From contig CM033404.1 in assembly GCA_019426215.1 (NCBI GenBank), positions 3,596,001-3,660,000 on the forward strand: DNA of 64,000 nt, in the 5' to 3' direction. Position 1 is the stretch's first letter. Every line of letters starts with the position of its first letter. Of this stretch, positions 1 through 10,043 are shown one piece after another. The DNA comes from Buddleja alternifolia (taxonomy: Eukaryota > Streptophyta > Magnoliopsida > Lamiales > Scrophulariaceae). Under the pieces are notes generated by a model. It worked only from the letters and a program-made list of their open reading frames with translations, had not been told where the DNA came from and did not search any database. The translations under genes were made by a program, and so were the position numbers.

Positions 1-456
1 AGAGACGAGGACTAGTATACAACACTAGAGAGTCAAATGGGTCAGTTAGCCACAACTGTGAATGAGTTGGTTTCTCAAGCTCGAGTAAACTACCCTCCCA
101 GCCCATAGTGAATCCAAAGCAGAATGTTAGTGCAGTCACTTTGAGAAGTGAAAAGGGGTTACAAGAGCTCAAGAATTTGTAATACCTCCACCATTTCCTA
201 GTCGGTTTGCTAACTCTAAGCGTAAGGTAGAAGAAGAGTTGGAGAAGAAATCCGTGGAACCTCAACTCGTCAAACCGACTGAGACACGAGCCGAGCAGGT
301 CGAGCTAATTGAGGTATCTCCCCCGTTTCCTGGTGAGCTTGTGGAATATGAGAAGGAAGAGCAAGTAAAGAAATTCTAGAGACTCTACGAAAAAATGAGG
401 TAAATGTATCTGCAATCATTCCAAAGAAATTACCTCCAAAATGCGAGGACCCAGGT

Positions 457-999
457 ATGTTTACTATTCCTTGTAAGATAGGTGAGGTGCAAATTGAGGA
501 GGCTATGTTAGATCTAGGAGCTTCTATTAATATCATGTCTCGTTCTCTCTATGAATCTTTGAATGTGGGAAAATTGAAAAGAACGGATGTGATTATCCAA
601 TTAATTGATAGGTCTAATGCGTATCCTGATGGTGTTCTTGAAAATATATTAGTTCAAGTTAATGATTTGGTTATTCCTGCTGATTTTTATGTTATTGATA
701 TGGGTGAAGATAACTCTTGTGATTTTGCTCCCATTTTACTTGGAAGACCATTTCTTAAAACATCTAGAACTAACATTGATATTCATAATGGGACAATTAC
801 TATGGAATCAAATGGTGAAATCATAGAATTTAGTATTTATGATTCCATGAAATATCCTAATGATGATCATTCTATGTTTGTCAAAGATGATACTGACTTG
901 TTGATGCAGCAAATTATTGAACTCAATGATGATGATCTACTAAAGGTACCTTGGCACAATGATGGCTTTGACCTCCTACTTATGCAACTTGAGCCATAA
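457..999 (+). CDS. Retropepsin-like aspartic protease domain of the gypsy element
   Basis: An open frame of 180 codons carries the aspartic-protease signature: CKIGEVQIEEAMLDLGASIN, with the catalytic D in DLGA about 20 residues in, and the second conserved block LLGRPFLKTSRTNID near residue 95. The family processes the Gag-Pol polyprotein. The frame opens directly out of gag-like sequence with no separate promoter, so the first Met is only the edge of the open frame and the domain is part of a polyprotein. It ends at TAA 997-999 without continuing into a polymerase. That absence makes the element dependent on enzymes supplied in trans if it ever moved. The protease is the least damaged coding piece of this element. 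Confidence 0.8.
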   Translation: MFTIPCKIGEVQIEEAMLDLGASINIMSRSLYESLNVGKLKRTDVIIQLIDRSNAYPDGVLENILVQVNDLVIPADFYVIDMGEDNSCDFAPILLGRPFLKTSRTNIDIHNGTITMESNGEIIEFSIYDSMKYPNDDHSMFVKDDTDLLMQQIIELNDDDLLKVPWHNDGFDLLLMQLEP

Positions 1000-2604
1000 C
1001 CTCGTCTAGCCAAAGACGTTAAAGAAAGCGCTACTTGGGAGGCAACCCAAGATTTTACCTTTTCTAGTTCTTAAATTTTATGTTATTGTTTGTTTTATTT
1101 TATTTTATTTCACTTTTTCTTTGAGGGGAAACACATCCAAGATCACACGGGGACACTTTTTAAACTTAGAAATTTTCGGAAAAAAATAAAAATAAAAAAT
1201 TTAATTGATAGATTACAACTTCAAATTAGGCGTGCCCACGCTTTATTCAAAGTTGCAATCTGTTTAACTGTGCACATTGTTAATAATTCATGACTCAAAA
1301 TTAGGCGTGCCCACGCCCAAATATAAGTCACACTCTGAATTCACACCCGACACCAGCAGCTGCCAATTCCGGGTCTCTTCCGATGAATTATTCTGGGTCA
1401 AGCTCTTCAAGCCCAATTACAAATCAGTCACTACCGAATTGATCTCGGGTTGACACATCTACGATTAGGGGAGTCCCGTTCCTTTACCTCGTTTTTATTA
1501 TTCCTCTTATGCTTTATATTTTTATACATTGTGATACATTGAGGACAATGCATGAAATAAGTGTGGGGGAAGGGTTAAATCCTTTGTCGTGATGTGTATA
1601 TCTCTTGGTGTGCAACGAGTTAAGTTAGTGTAAATTTTTTCGAAATATCAATTCTTTTGATTTGAGAAATTTGATGAAATTCATGAGAGAAGTAAAGCAT
1701 GCTTATATTGTTACAATTGTTGAAGTACATGCTTCTTTGAGAAACTTACGGAAGTTTGTAATTTGGAATAATTGTGTATGTGATATTTGACTCGCAAAGT
1801 TCGTTGATATTTTCTTAGGTATTAATTTTGGTGAAATTAAATTGATGATGAGTTGAAAATATGGGTATTAAGACCCTATGAAGTAATTTGTGCTTAAAAT
1901 GTGTATGATATAACCTCTTGTAGCGCCTGGGGCTAACTACACTGAAGGGATTAAGCCTGAGGAGTTTTCAAGCTTGGTAACCTAAGGTCAACTGGTCTGG
2001 GATCTATCGGCCCAAACCTGCTACTGTGTTAGTATCCTGATAGGGCTATAAGAGGGTATCAAATGATAAATGATAAACTTGTTGAGTACCGGGTGCATTC
2101 ATGACCAATGTTTGTATTCGCGTCAAAAGACAAGTAATTGCTTAAGTAAATGTAAGTGTGATATTGGGGCTAAATTGGTTATAAAATGCTTGAGGAGATA
2201 GAAATGGATAATGCGAGTTGAATGTTGTATACGTGATTTTGCAATCATGGATTTTTGTGAATTTTTGAAGAGTATGTATGGATACGAAAGTTATAGTTGA
2301 GGCATGATGGATATCTTTAAAGAATTTTTGTTAAAATTTTTGAAGATAAGGGTTGATGTTTGGAAAAATAAGTTTCTTTGACTTGCTTGTTTGTACACTG
2401 AGAGATCGATTTTGTGGGTATATCATCTGCAAACCCTCACGAGACACAACTCGTCCACTAGGGTAACCTAGGGGTTTAAAGACTTGTTGCATACGCTAAA
2501 TGCAATCGTGATACCTACGAAAGTGGTTAGTTTTAGTTGTTTTGTTATTTTTCTTTTTCTAGATTTTTGAGTCTTTTGTCTTTGCACGAGGACGTGCAAG
2601 AGTT
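1000..2604 (+). other. Non-coding internal region of the gypsy element
   Basis: This stretch lies between the protease stop and the polypurine tract and has no long frame. It holds two G-rich motifs of the form 'agtgtggggga' (near 1560 and 2605), spaced about 1 kb apart. Such motifs are common before the 3' LTR in Athila/Tat elements. Nothing else is recognised. Confidence 0.55.
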
Positions 2605-2620
2605 AAAGTGTGGGGGAATT
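2605..2620 (+). other. Polypurine tract of the gypsy element
   Basis: The sequence aaagtgtgggggaatt lies directly before the TG that opens the LTR at 2621. This is the expected position and composition of the primer for plus-strand DNA synthesis. Confidence 0.75.
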
Positions 2621-3833
2621 TGTTAGTGTGCATTTTATGCATATTTTACATATATTTCCTTTATTCTTTTATTAGTATTTGAGTTTAAATTATAGATATT
2701 TATTACGATTTTTATTTTGATAGGTGAAATTTGAAAGAAGAAGAAAATGAAGAAAAAGATGGAGAAAAGAAGAACACATGAAGTTGTAGGAGTCTTCCCA
2801 TCTTGTAGGAGCTTTCCTATTTCTTTTAAGAGTCTTATTAGTATTTTTTTAGTAAGTAATTATTTTCCTTCTTCCATTAGAATTAGAGTTTTATTTAGTT
2901 AGGAGTCTTTTGGTTAGGCATATATAATTAGATATTGCTGGAATTTTATTCCTGCTTCTAGACTTTAATCACTATTCACGTTTTGTACATGGAGAGGAGA
3001 ATAAAATTCTGCGTTTTTATTTCTTTCAAGATGTATTGCTAAAAACTCAAGTTCTAGCCAAGGATTATTGAAGTTTTGATTCTACAAAAGTTGTGAGATC
3101 TAATTTATTTTATTCCTTCTTTGTTCTTGAGTATTTGCATATTTTCTGTGTTTGTTGAAATTATTATTTGATTAATTAAATAATAAGGGCCTGTTATTTG
3201 ATTGTCGGAATAATATATAGCCATTTAGAATCTCAAATCCGTAATTGTTTGGTCAATTCTAATATTTGTGGCAGTTAATAACATTGATTATGGACAAGTT
3301 TTCGATTGTTATTATGGGAATATGTGATCTAATCTAAATGAACCGAGCTTGCGAGTTTGTTGGTTAGAATTGGTGTTTCTCTATTTCTTAATGCTATTAT
3401 TAAATTAAATCCTAAGAGCTTAGTTAGGGTTGTTTAATCAATAAGAGAAGTAATCAAAGAGCTTGTTTTGGTTATCGATAAATAAGGAGAAACTAGGTTG
3501 TTAGAGCTTGTTAATAACTATAGCCATTTATTCATGAATATTGAAGTATCTTTGCATCAAGGATCAACTATTTGAATCAAAACGGAGATAACTCCTTAGG
3601 CTAGAATCTCACCACATATTGATTTCTTCTACTTGTTTAATTTACATCTCTTGATTTTAATAATTTTTGTTATTTAGTTTAATTTTAGTTTAATCGATTA
3701 TTAAAAACCCCCCTTTATTTTATTCGTTTATTGAGAATTATATCTAAACCAATCTCTGTGGATTCGACCCTGCTCATCGCTATCTACAAATTTAGGAATA
3801 GGAATTATTTTTGTTTGGATTCGACACCCATCA
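2621..3833 (+). repeat. 3' LTR of the gypsy element (1,213 bp)
   Basis: The LTR starts TGTTAGTGTGCATTTT right after the polypurine tract and ends ...ggattcgacacccatCA at 3833. The tail with 'gattcgaccctgctcatcgc' is typical of plant gypsy LTR ends. The boundary is confirmed on the right because copia LTR sequence begins at 3834. Confidence 0.8.
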
Positions 3834-3846
3834 GTGGGACCCAACA

Positions 3847-4396
3847 ATTCTCCCCCTCCAGCTCATGTGGGGGGCACAACCAAGCCTGATTCGCTTTTGC
3901 AGACTTCAAGCTTTTCTCTTGGCAAGACTTTGTGAGCATATCTGCGCCATTATCATCCGTATGCACTTTATCAAGTTGTATCAATTTTTCGTCAAGAACA
4001 TCCCGGATCCAATGGTATCTCACATCTATGTGTTTGGACCTTGAGTGGAAAGTCGAATTTTACTCAAGTGGATCGCGCTCTGACTGTCACAGTAGAGCCT
4101 ATACTTTTCCTGCTTCAAGTCCAACTCCTCTAGAAACTTCTTCAACCACAACACCTCTTTACATGCTTCAGTCACAGCAATGTACTCGGCCTCTGTTGTG
4201 GATAATGCCACACATTTTGAAGTTTCGACTGCCAAGAAATAGCTCCCCCTGCAAAGATAATCAAGTATCCGGACGTGGACTTCCTGGAATCAATATCTCC
4301 AGCCATGTCTGCATCTGTGTACCCCCTCAAAAATAGTTTGGCCATCCCAACCTTAGACATAGTCTCGAAGTGCCTCTCAGATACCGCATTATCCAT
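3847..4396 (-). pseudogene. Copia RNase H domain and C-terminus (broken)
   Basis: Two overlapping frames give the copia RNase H blocks. GYTDADMAGDIDSRKSTSGY and SLSTTEAEYIA-type sequence are followed by KEVLWLKKFLEEL, YCDSQSAIHLSK, the HTDDNGADMLTK motif and the family end CPPHELEGE just before the purine tract. The frames switch near 4190 and again near 4025, so no intact product is possible. The final frame runs on into the gypsy LTR. Confidence 0.8.
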
Positions 4397-5308
4397 TCAC
4401 TGCTTCCCAGTGATCTTGCAGGGTTAGATACATAGCGACTACTACGCCAACTGCATGAGCAATATCGGGTCTAGTACATACCATAGCATACATCAAACTG
4501 CCAACTGCAGAAGCATATGGTATCTTCTTCATCTCTTGTTTATCTTCCTCACTTGTGGGGCATTGCGCGGAGCTGAATTTGAAATGTCCCGCAAGTGGAG
4601 TACTAACCACTTTCGATTTACTCATGTTGAATCTTTCAAGAACTTTCTCAATGTATTGTTCTTGAGATATATAGAGCTTCTTGTGAGCTCTATCCCTAGA
4701 GATTTTCATTCCAAGGATCTGCTTAGTCGGGCCCAAGTCTTTCATCGCAAAAGACTTTCCAAGTTCTTTCTTCAGCTTCTCAATCTTGCTGGCATCATGA
4801 CCTACGATCAGCATGTCATCAACGTATAACAATAGAATGATAAAATCTCCATTTGAGAATTTCTTAAAGAATACGCAGTGATCTGAGCTGGTCCTCGTGT
4901 AGTCATGGTCTGTCATGAATGAGTCAAATTTCTTGTACCACTGTCTGGGAGCTTGCTTCAGACCGTACAAGCTTTCTTCAACCTGCACACCAGGTTTTCT
5001 TTTCCTTGACTCTGAACCCTTCCAGCTGCTCCATGTAGATTTCTTCATCTAGATCTCCATGAAGAAATGCGGTATTTACATCAAGTTGTTCAATCTCCAA
5101 ACTGAGACTGGCAGCGATCCCAAGAACAACTCTGATCGAAACACATCTTCACCACTGGTGAGAAAATTTCTTCAACACCCTTTTTCTGATTGAAACCCTT
5201 CACAACCAGCCTTGCTTTATATCTGGTTTGTGAGCTATGTTCCACATTCTTCAACTTGTACACCCACTTATTTTTTAGTGTTCTCTTGCCTTTAGGCAGC
5301 TTCACCAA
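4389..5308 (-). pseudogene. Copia reverse transcriptase domain (broken)
   Basis: The 5' part near 5090-5308 carries LKNKWVYKLK and RYKARLVVKGFNQKKGV. The 219-codon frame from 5048 carries SLYGLKQAPRQWYKKFD and the catalytic YVDDMLIVG, followed by the usual thumb sequence VVSTPLAGHFKFS and RPDIAHAVGVV. The active-site YVDD is present, but the domain is split by a frame break near 5050-5090, so it is a relic. Confidence 0.85.
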
Positions 5309-5319
5309 GTCATAGGTGT

Positions 5320-6480
5320 GATTTTCTTGTAAGTTTCATTCCTCTTTCATGGCCTCCATCCACATATCTCTCTGATCATGTGATATGGCCTCTGGGTAAC
5401 TCTCTGGTTCTCCCCCATCAGTGAGCATCACATACTCATCTGGATTATATCTAGTCGAAGGACGTGTCTGTCTGGTTGACCTTCTAACCGTCGCCTCTGG
5501 TGGCGGAACTGGATATTAGTCTGTATACGTGGCACCTGATCATCAACTGGCTCATCATCAGTTGTATCATTCTGCTCATCCTGTACATCTCCCCGTGATC
5601 CCAAGTTGTACGTGAAGGAACTGGATCTAAGTCATCAGGAACTTCCTGAGAAGATTCTCTCCTCTCGCTCTGTTTTGTATCATCAGATGTTTGTTCCTCA
5701 AGAAACACAACACTCTGCTTCTGATAACTTTCCTGTTCACCGGTCCCAAGTCTGTAACCAAACTCTTCATGGCCATAGCCCAAGAAGGTACATGGTTTGG
5801 TTTTATCATCAAGCTTGGATCTCTCATCTCTTGGAATATGAACATACGCCCTGCAGCCAAACACTCTCAAGTGTTTGTAGGAAACGTCTTTCCCCGACCA
5901 AACTCTGTCTGGAATGTCACCATCCAAAGGAGCTGATGGAGAAAGGTTGATCAAGTCAACTGCAGTCCTCATTGCTTCACCCCAAAGGATTTGGGCAATT
6001 TTGAGTGTGATAACATACATTTGATCCGCTCACAAATGTCCTGTTCATCTTCTCCGCTACACCATTGTGTTGTGGAGTTTTGGAACGCTCTTCTCAAGCC
6101 TGATACCATGGTCACGACAATGCTGTTCAAATGGACCTGGTATTCGCCACCGTTGTCTGAACGAATACACTTCAGCTTCCTCCGGTTTCTCTTTTAATTT
6201 TTGTTTGAAAATGCTTAAAGACTGTTATAATCTGGTCTTTAGATTTCAGAGTAAAACACCAGACCTTTCTTGAGAAATCATCAATGAATGTGACAAAATA
6301 CACTGCACCACCAAGTGTTTTTGTCTTTCATATAGCATACATCAGTTGCACCAATCCAGAGGTGTGATTTTCTGGACGTATAAAACTCTTGAACATACTC
6401 TGTGTTGTTTTCTGCTAAACAATCAACACAAGTTTGTAGCTCTATCCCCTAACGTAGGTCAGTGTTCTTCTTAGCCAAAA
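5320..6480 (-). pseudogene. Copia integrase core and C-terminal region (broken)
   Basis: From high to low coordinates one reads the integrase core (YFVTFIDDFSRKVWCF near 6240-6300, then IRSDNGGEY near 6150) and LINLSPSAPLDGDIPDRVWSG and HLRVFGCRAYVHIPRDERSK (frame 5484-6020). An acidic linker follows, ending in the stretch before reverse transcriptase. Frame changes occur near 6020-6140 and 5480. The core is recognisable but dead. Confidence 0.8.
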
Positions 6481-6735
6481 GTTGCATGCCTTTTTGGCTC
6501 AAGTGTCCAAGTCTTTTATGCCATAGCCAAAGACGATATGCTTGGAGCCACGACAATGATGTATACACGGGCTACCTTTACCGATTCCAGGACGAGAAAT
6601 GATATCTGCTGGTAGAAAGCTACTTTTAGTTCCCCGTCCAGAGAACTCTCAAATAGTAATTTGCATAAGATCTGATTCGACATTTGTTCCCTCTTAACAA
6701 TTATCTTTATATATAGTTTGGCCATGATCTACACA

Positions 6736-7354
6736 ATTTTTCACGAGTCCTACCAAATGGGTTAGGTAACTCTGCAATGGATCAACTGTGTTGTTCTCGA
6801 TTCACTAACTGCCGTCGTGTGGCTAGGTCTTTTTTCAACCATCCTCCCTCTTGATCCGAGGTCAGTTAATGGACCTCGAGCAACACACCTCACCCACCTG
6901 AGAACTACGACTCAAAATATTAGAGGTCTTGATTCTACTCCTATAAATGTGTGAGTTTTTCTCTACTTTCTTAGTATTTGTTAGTTGATTGTAAATTGTT
7001 ACTACCGTGTAACCGATTCATTGAAATAAATTATTATTGAAATAAAATGTTGGAGGATCTCACTTTACGCACAAATAGTGGACAATCAACTTCTTTTTGT
7101 GAACATTTGACTATTATTACTAGTTTGATTCCTTTTCCACCTGTGATCCACACTTATTCTCAAAAGGTAAAGCTTCTTTAACATCTCAATTAATAAATCA
7201 CTTTCCTTAGCATAAAGCAAGGAAGCCTTCTAATGATGGGAAGTATGAGACATTTTTTTCTCATTTATGTCTTGATCATCACATAAGTGCTAACAGGGAC
7301 GAATCCCATTGCCTTTACTTCTTTATTTACTGTTAAGAGCTTTTGTAGCTAGAA
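6736..7354. other. Interval upstream of the C2 gene, no gene seen
   Basis: No coding similarity is seen. A TATA-like 'cctataaatg' lies near 6940 and the sequence is A/T-rich. It may include decayed copia 5' sequence at its left end and the C2 gene promoter at its right end, but I cannot draw a border. Confidence 0.4.
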
Positions 7355-9562
7355 ATGGGGAGGAAAATATGGGTTGAGGTCTGCTTGATATCTGCTCGGG
7401 GTCTAAGGCGAACGTCGTCTTTGTGGAAGCTCCAATGGTTTGCTGTTGGATGGATTGACCCTGAGAACAAGTACTGCACCAAGATTGATTCTTCAGGGAA
7501 CTCTAATCCTGTTTGGAAAACGAAATTTTCATGGCCATTGATGCTTCTGAATCAAATATTCAAGATTTGGCCCTTCATGTTGAAGTGTACAGTAGAGAGC
7601 CAATCTTTCTTAGACAAAGCCTCCTGGGAGATGCAACTATTGTTTTGAAAGAGTTTATGGACAAGTACGATGATGCTAAATCCGAGGTCTCGAAGCCTGT
7701 TGAAGAAGTTGGGAGCTTTCAACTGCGAAAAAGGAATTCAAACAAGCCTCAAGGATTCGTTGATGTCTCGATCCGGATTTCAGAAGAAAGGGAAGAGGCC
7801 AGTTCTTCATATCTAGGTATACATTACAAAATCTTCTACTACCAACATAGTTCCTTGTAATATCAAATATTTATCTAGGGTAAATTACATAGAAACCCGT
7901 GCATGAGACTCTAATTGTGAAAAAACACCATGAGGTTCGAGAAATTACCATAAGTTTCAACATCATATTACAATTTTACCCCTTGTTAGTAGATAGCAGA
8001 CTATTTCACCCTATATTGTTCTTCGAGTTGTCAGGGCGTGACTGAGGTGTCTTGGTAATTGGTAGAACCTCATGGTATCCAATAAATGAGGTGATCTGCA
8101 TGTATATATCCCTTATTTCTATACATTCCATTTTGAGATGGTCTGTGTCCTTATATGATTCTTTTTCCTCAAAAATAATTTCTCTACTGGTAGTAATTCC
8201 GTGCCAAAGCACGGAATAATTATGTAAATAAAATGTAATATTATATATATATATAATATATTACTTAACTTATTTATAATCTGCAATTTTGATGATTATC
8301 ATCAAAAAAATCTTTTATATGAGTATTAAATCATTTGAATCTGACTAAAAATGTATGCATGATTGATGAATTAAAAAACAAATATTAAAAAATAAATGAG
8401 GACAAATGACAACTATTATAAATAAGAGAGATAAATAGAGAAAATTTTGTTTTTATTTGAATTCAAAATATGTCGGTAATTGTCTTATTTTGAAATTTTA
8501 AATTTGACTATTTTAGATAACGATTGATAACTACATTTATCCATAATTAATAGAATAAATATATAATAATTAGTTAATTACCTATGTGGCACAATTGAGT
8601 TTAATTAGACTGTCCACATGTGCGCTTACTTGGATAACATCAAGAGTTGTGTTTTGTTCTATAGATTATTAATGTAATGATGCAGTGATGTGACACTAAT
8701 AGCTCAAGAACATTATTTTAGGGCCAACGGAGTTGAGTAAAACTTTCACCTTCTCAGTTCTTCTGTATAACTCAGTATCTAGCATAATTTTCACTTTTCA
8801 AATATCATAACTCGAGTCAAACTGAACCTAGGACGAACGAAATAATATACATAAGTTTAATTCTTTTTGTTTGGCTAAACTGCTTAGTTTATGTTATATG
8901 CAGGAAGCGACGAAGGATTCAATCTTACGGATCACAATGGTACCGTTAACTTGGCTACCGGGTATGGACCCTTGCAATACCAGAAGCCCCATTGCCTGTA
9001 ACCACATCCCAGCATCCCGGAAGCACCAATATGATACCATTCCTCTAAACTATTCCCACCACTCCCAGTGGTGGACCAAACTACCCTTCAGCTGGAGGAC
9101 CAGACTACCCTTCGGCCAGTGGACAAACTACCCTTCGGCTGGTGGACCTAGCTATCAGCCACCTCGAACTCCACCACCAAACTACCCTTCAGCTGGTGGA
9201 CCAAACTACCTTTCAGCTGGAGGACCAAACTACCCTTCAGCCAGTGGACATAACTACCCTTTGGCTGGTGGACCTAGCTATCAGCCACCGCGAACTCCAC
9301 CACCGCCCCCACCACCCCCATCCAATGTAGGATATATTCCCAATTTCCCCCCCAGGATGAAACTTCACACCAAGCTACATAACATGCCATCTTCAGCGCC
9401 ACCACCAGGGCGAGGTAGTGGGCTCGGTTTTGGGATGGGAGTTGGGGCCGGAGCATTAGCAGCTGGTGCAGTGATCTTTGGTAATGATTCATGTCAGGGT
9501 TTAATGTTCCCAGTGGTTTAAGAGATGCAAGTCTTACTATTTCAACTGATCCGCCTTTCTAA
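7355..9562 (+). CDS. C2-domain protein with Pro/Gly/Tyr-rich repeat tail (frame-broken in this sequence)
   Basis: This is a two-exon gene, 7355-7816 and 8904-9562, with donor CTAG|GTATAC and acceptor TATGCAG|GA. Exon 1 encodes a C2 fold starting MGRKIWVEVCLISARGL, with the NPVWKTKF strand and HVEVYSREPIFLR; C2 domains bind membranes, often with Ca2+. Exon 2 encodes GYGPLQYQKP, repeats of the NYPSAGGP type, a proline run and a Gly/Ala-rich end. As written the frame breaks near 7531, 8987-8990, 9124 and 9489. Each break is repaired by assuming one lost base, usually in a C or T run. With those allowances the protein ends MSGFNVPSGL...TISTDPPF at the stop 9560-9562. It could be a fresh pseudogene, but the pattern fits sequencing error better. 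It resembles plant SRC2/CaLB-type proteins; the exact orthologue is not known to me. Confidence 0.7.
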
Positions 9563-10043
9563 ATTTCTTTTGCAGTCCTCCAATTATGCTCAAATTGCGT
9601 TCGCAGTTTCGTATGTATAACGAATTAATGATGTTTTGCAAACAAGTAGTTGTTTTCTAGCCGTGAATGGGATGTGATTTAAGTCTTCTGGGGACATTAC
9701 AGTTTGAAATCTACTCAAATGGCCTAATATATGATTGCTTTAAGGCCTGTTTGTTTGGCTGGAATTGAATACAACATAAGTTGCAATTATAGTTCAGAGA
9801 AATCTTAATCGGATACAGAAAGGGATACAAACGAGTTCTAAGAACTATATTATTACATGATGGTGACAATTTTACATTTCCAAAGTCCACAAAGAAGTTC
9901 AATCATTCCTCTGCAGCTCCGATAGTAATACTCCACTTGAATCCTCAAGCCCGAGACTTGTTACAACCAAAAATGCGAAATTAATACTCCACGACATATA
10001 AGCTTCGTCTATTATGATCTCCATTGAATGAATAGTACCAACC
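9563..10043. other. Shared 3' interval between two convergent genes
   Basis: The C2 gene (+) and the hydrolase gene (-) end tail to tail 481 bp apart. No gene or repeat is recognised. The interval should hold both 3' UTRs. Confidence 0.5.

Larger units (their letters stand above)
1..3833 (+). mobile_element. Ty3/gypsy LTR retrotransposon, 3' part (Athila/Tat-like, gag-protease only)
   Basis: The element enters from the left edge, so its 5' LTR is outside the window. Positions 1-370 hold a decayed gag C-terminus: ESQMGQLATTVNEL near 33-75 and NPKQNVSAVTLRSEKG near 111-160, both typical of plant Athila/Tat gag. An intact protease follows, then about 1.6 kb of non-coding sequence, a polypurine tract and one LTR. 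No reverse transcriptase, RNase H or integrase sequence lies between protease and LTR, so this looks like a non-autonomous derivative. The lineage is inferred from gag style and from the G-rich 'gtgtggggga' motifs near 1560 and 2608. The element sits inside a copia LTR (see 3834-6735). Confidence 0.8.
3834..6735 (-). mobile_element. Ty1/copia retrotransposon (Tnt1-like), minus strand, decayed and nested
   Basis: Read on the minus strand the order is GAG-pre-integrase (LWHKRLGHLSQKGMQ near 6485-6530), integrase, reverse transcriptase, RNase H, a purine-rich tract and the first 13 bp of the 3' LTR (3834-3846). That is the copia order. The LTR start tgttgggtcccac closely matches the full LTR of the second copy at 15529. 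The rest of this LTR has been pushed out of the window by the gypsy insertion. Gag is not recognisable upstream of 6735, so the 5' end is lost or too decayed to place. The frames are broken many times. Confidence 0.85.
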
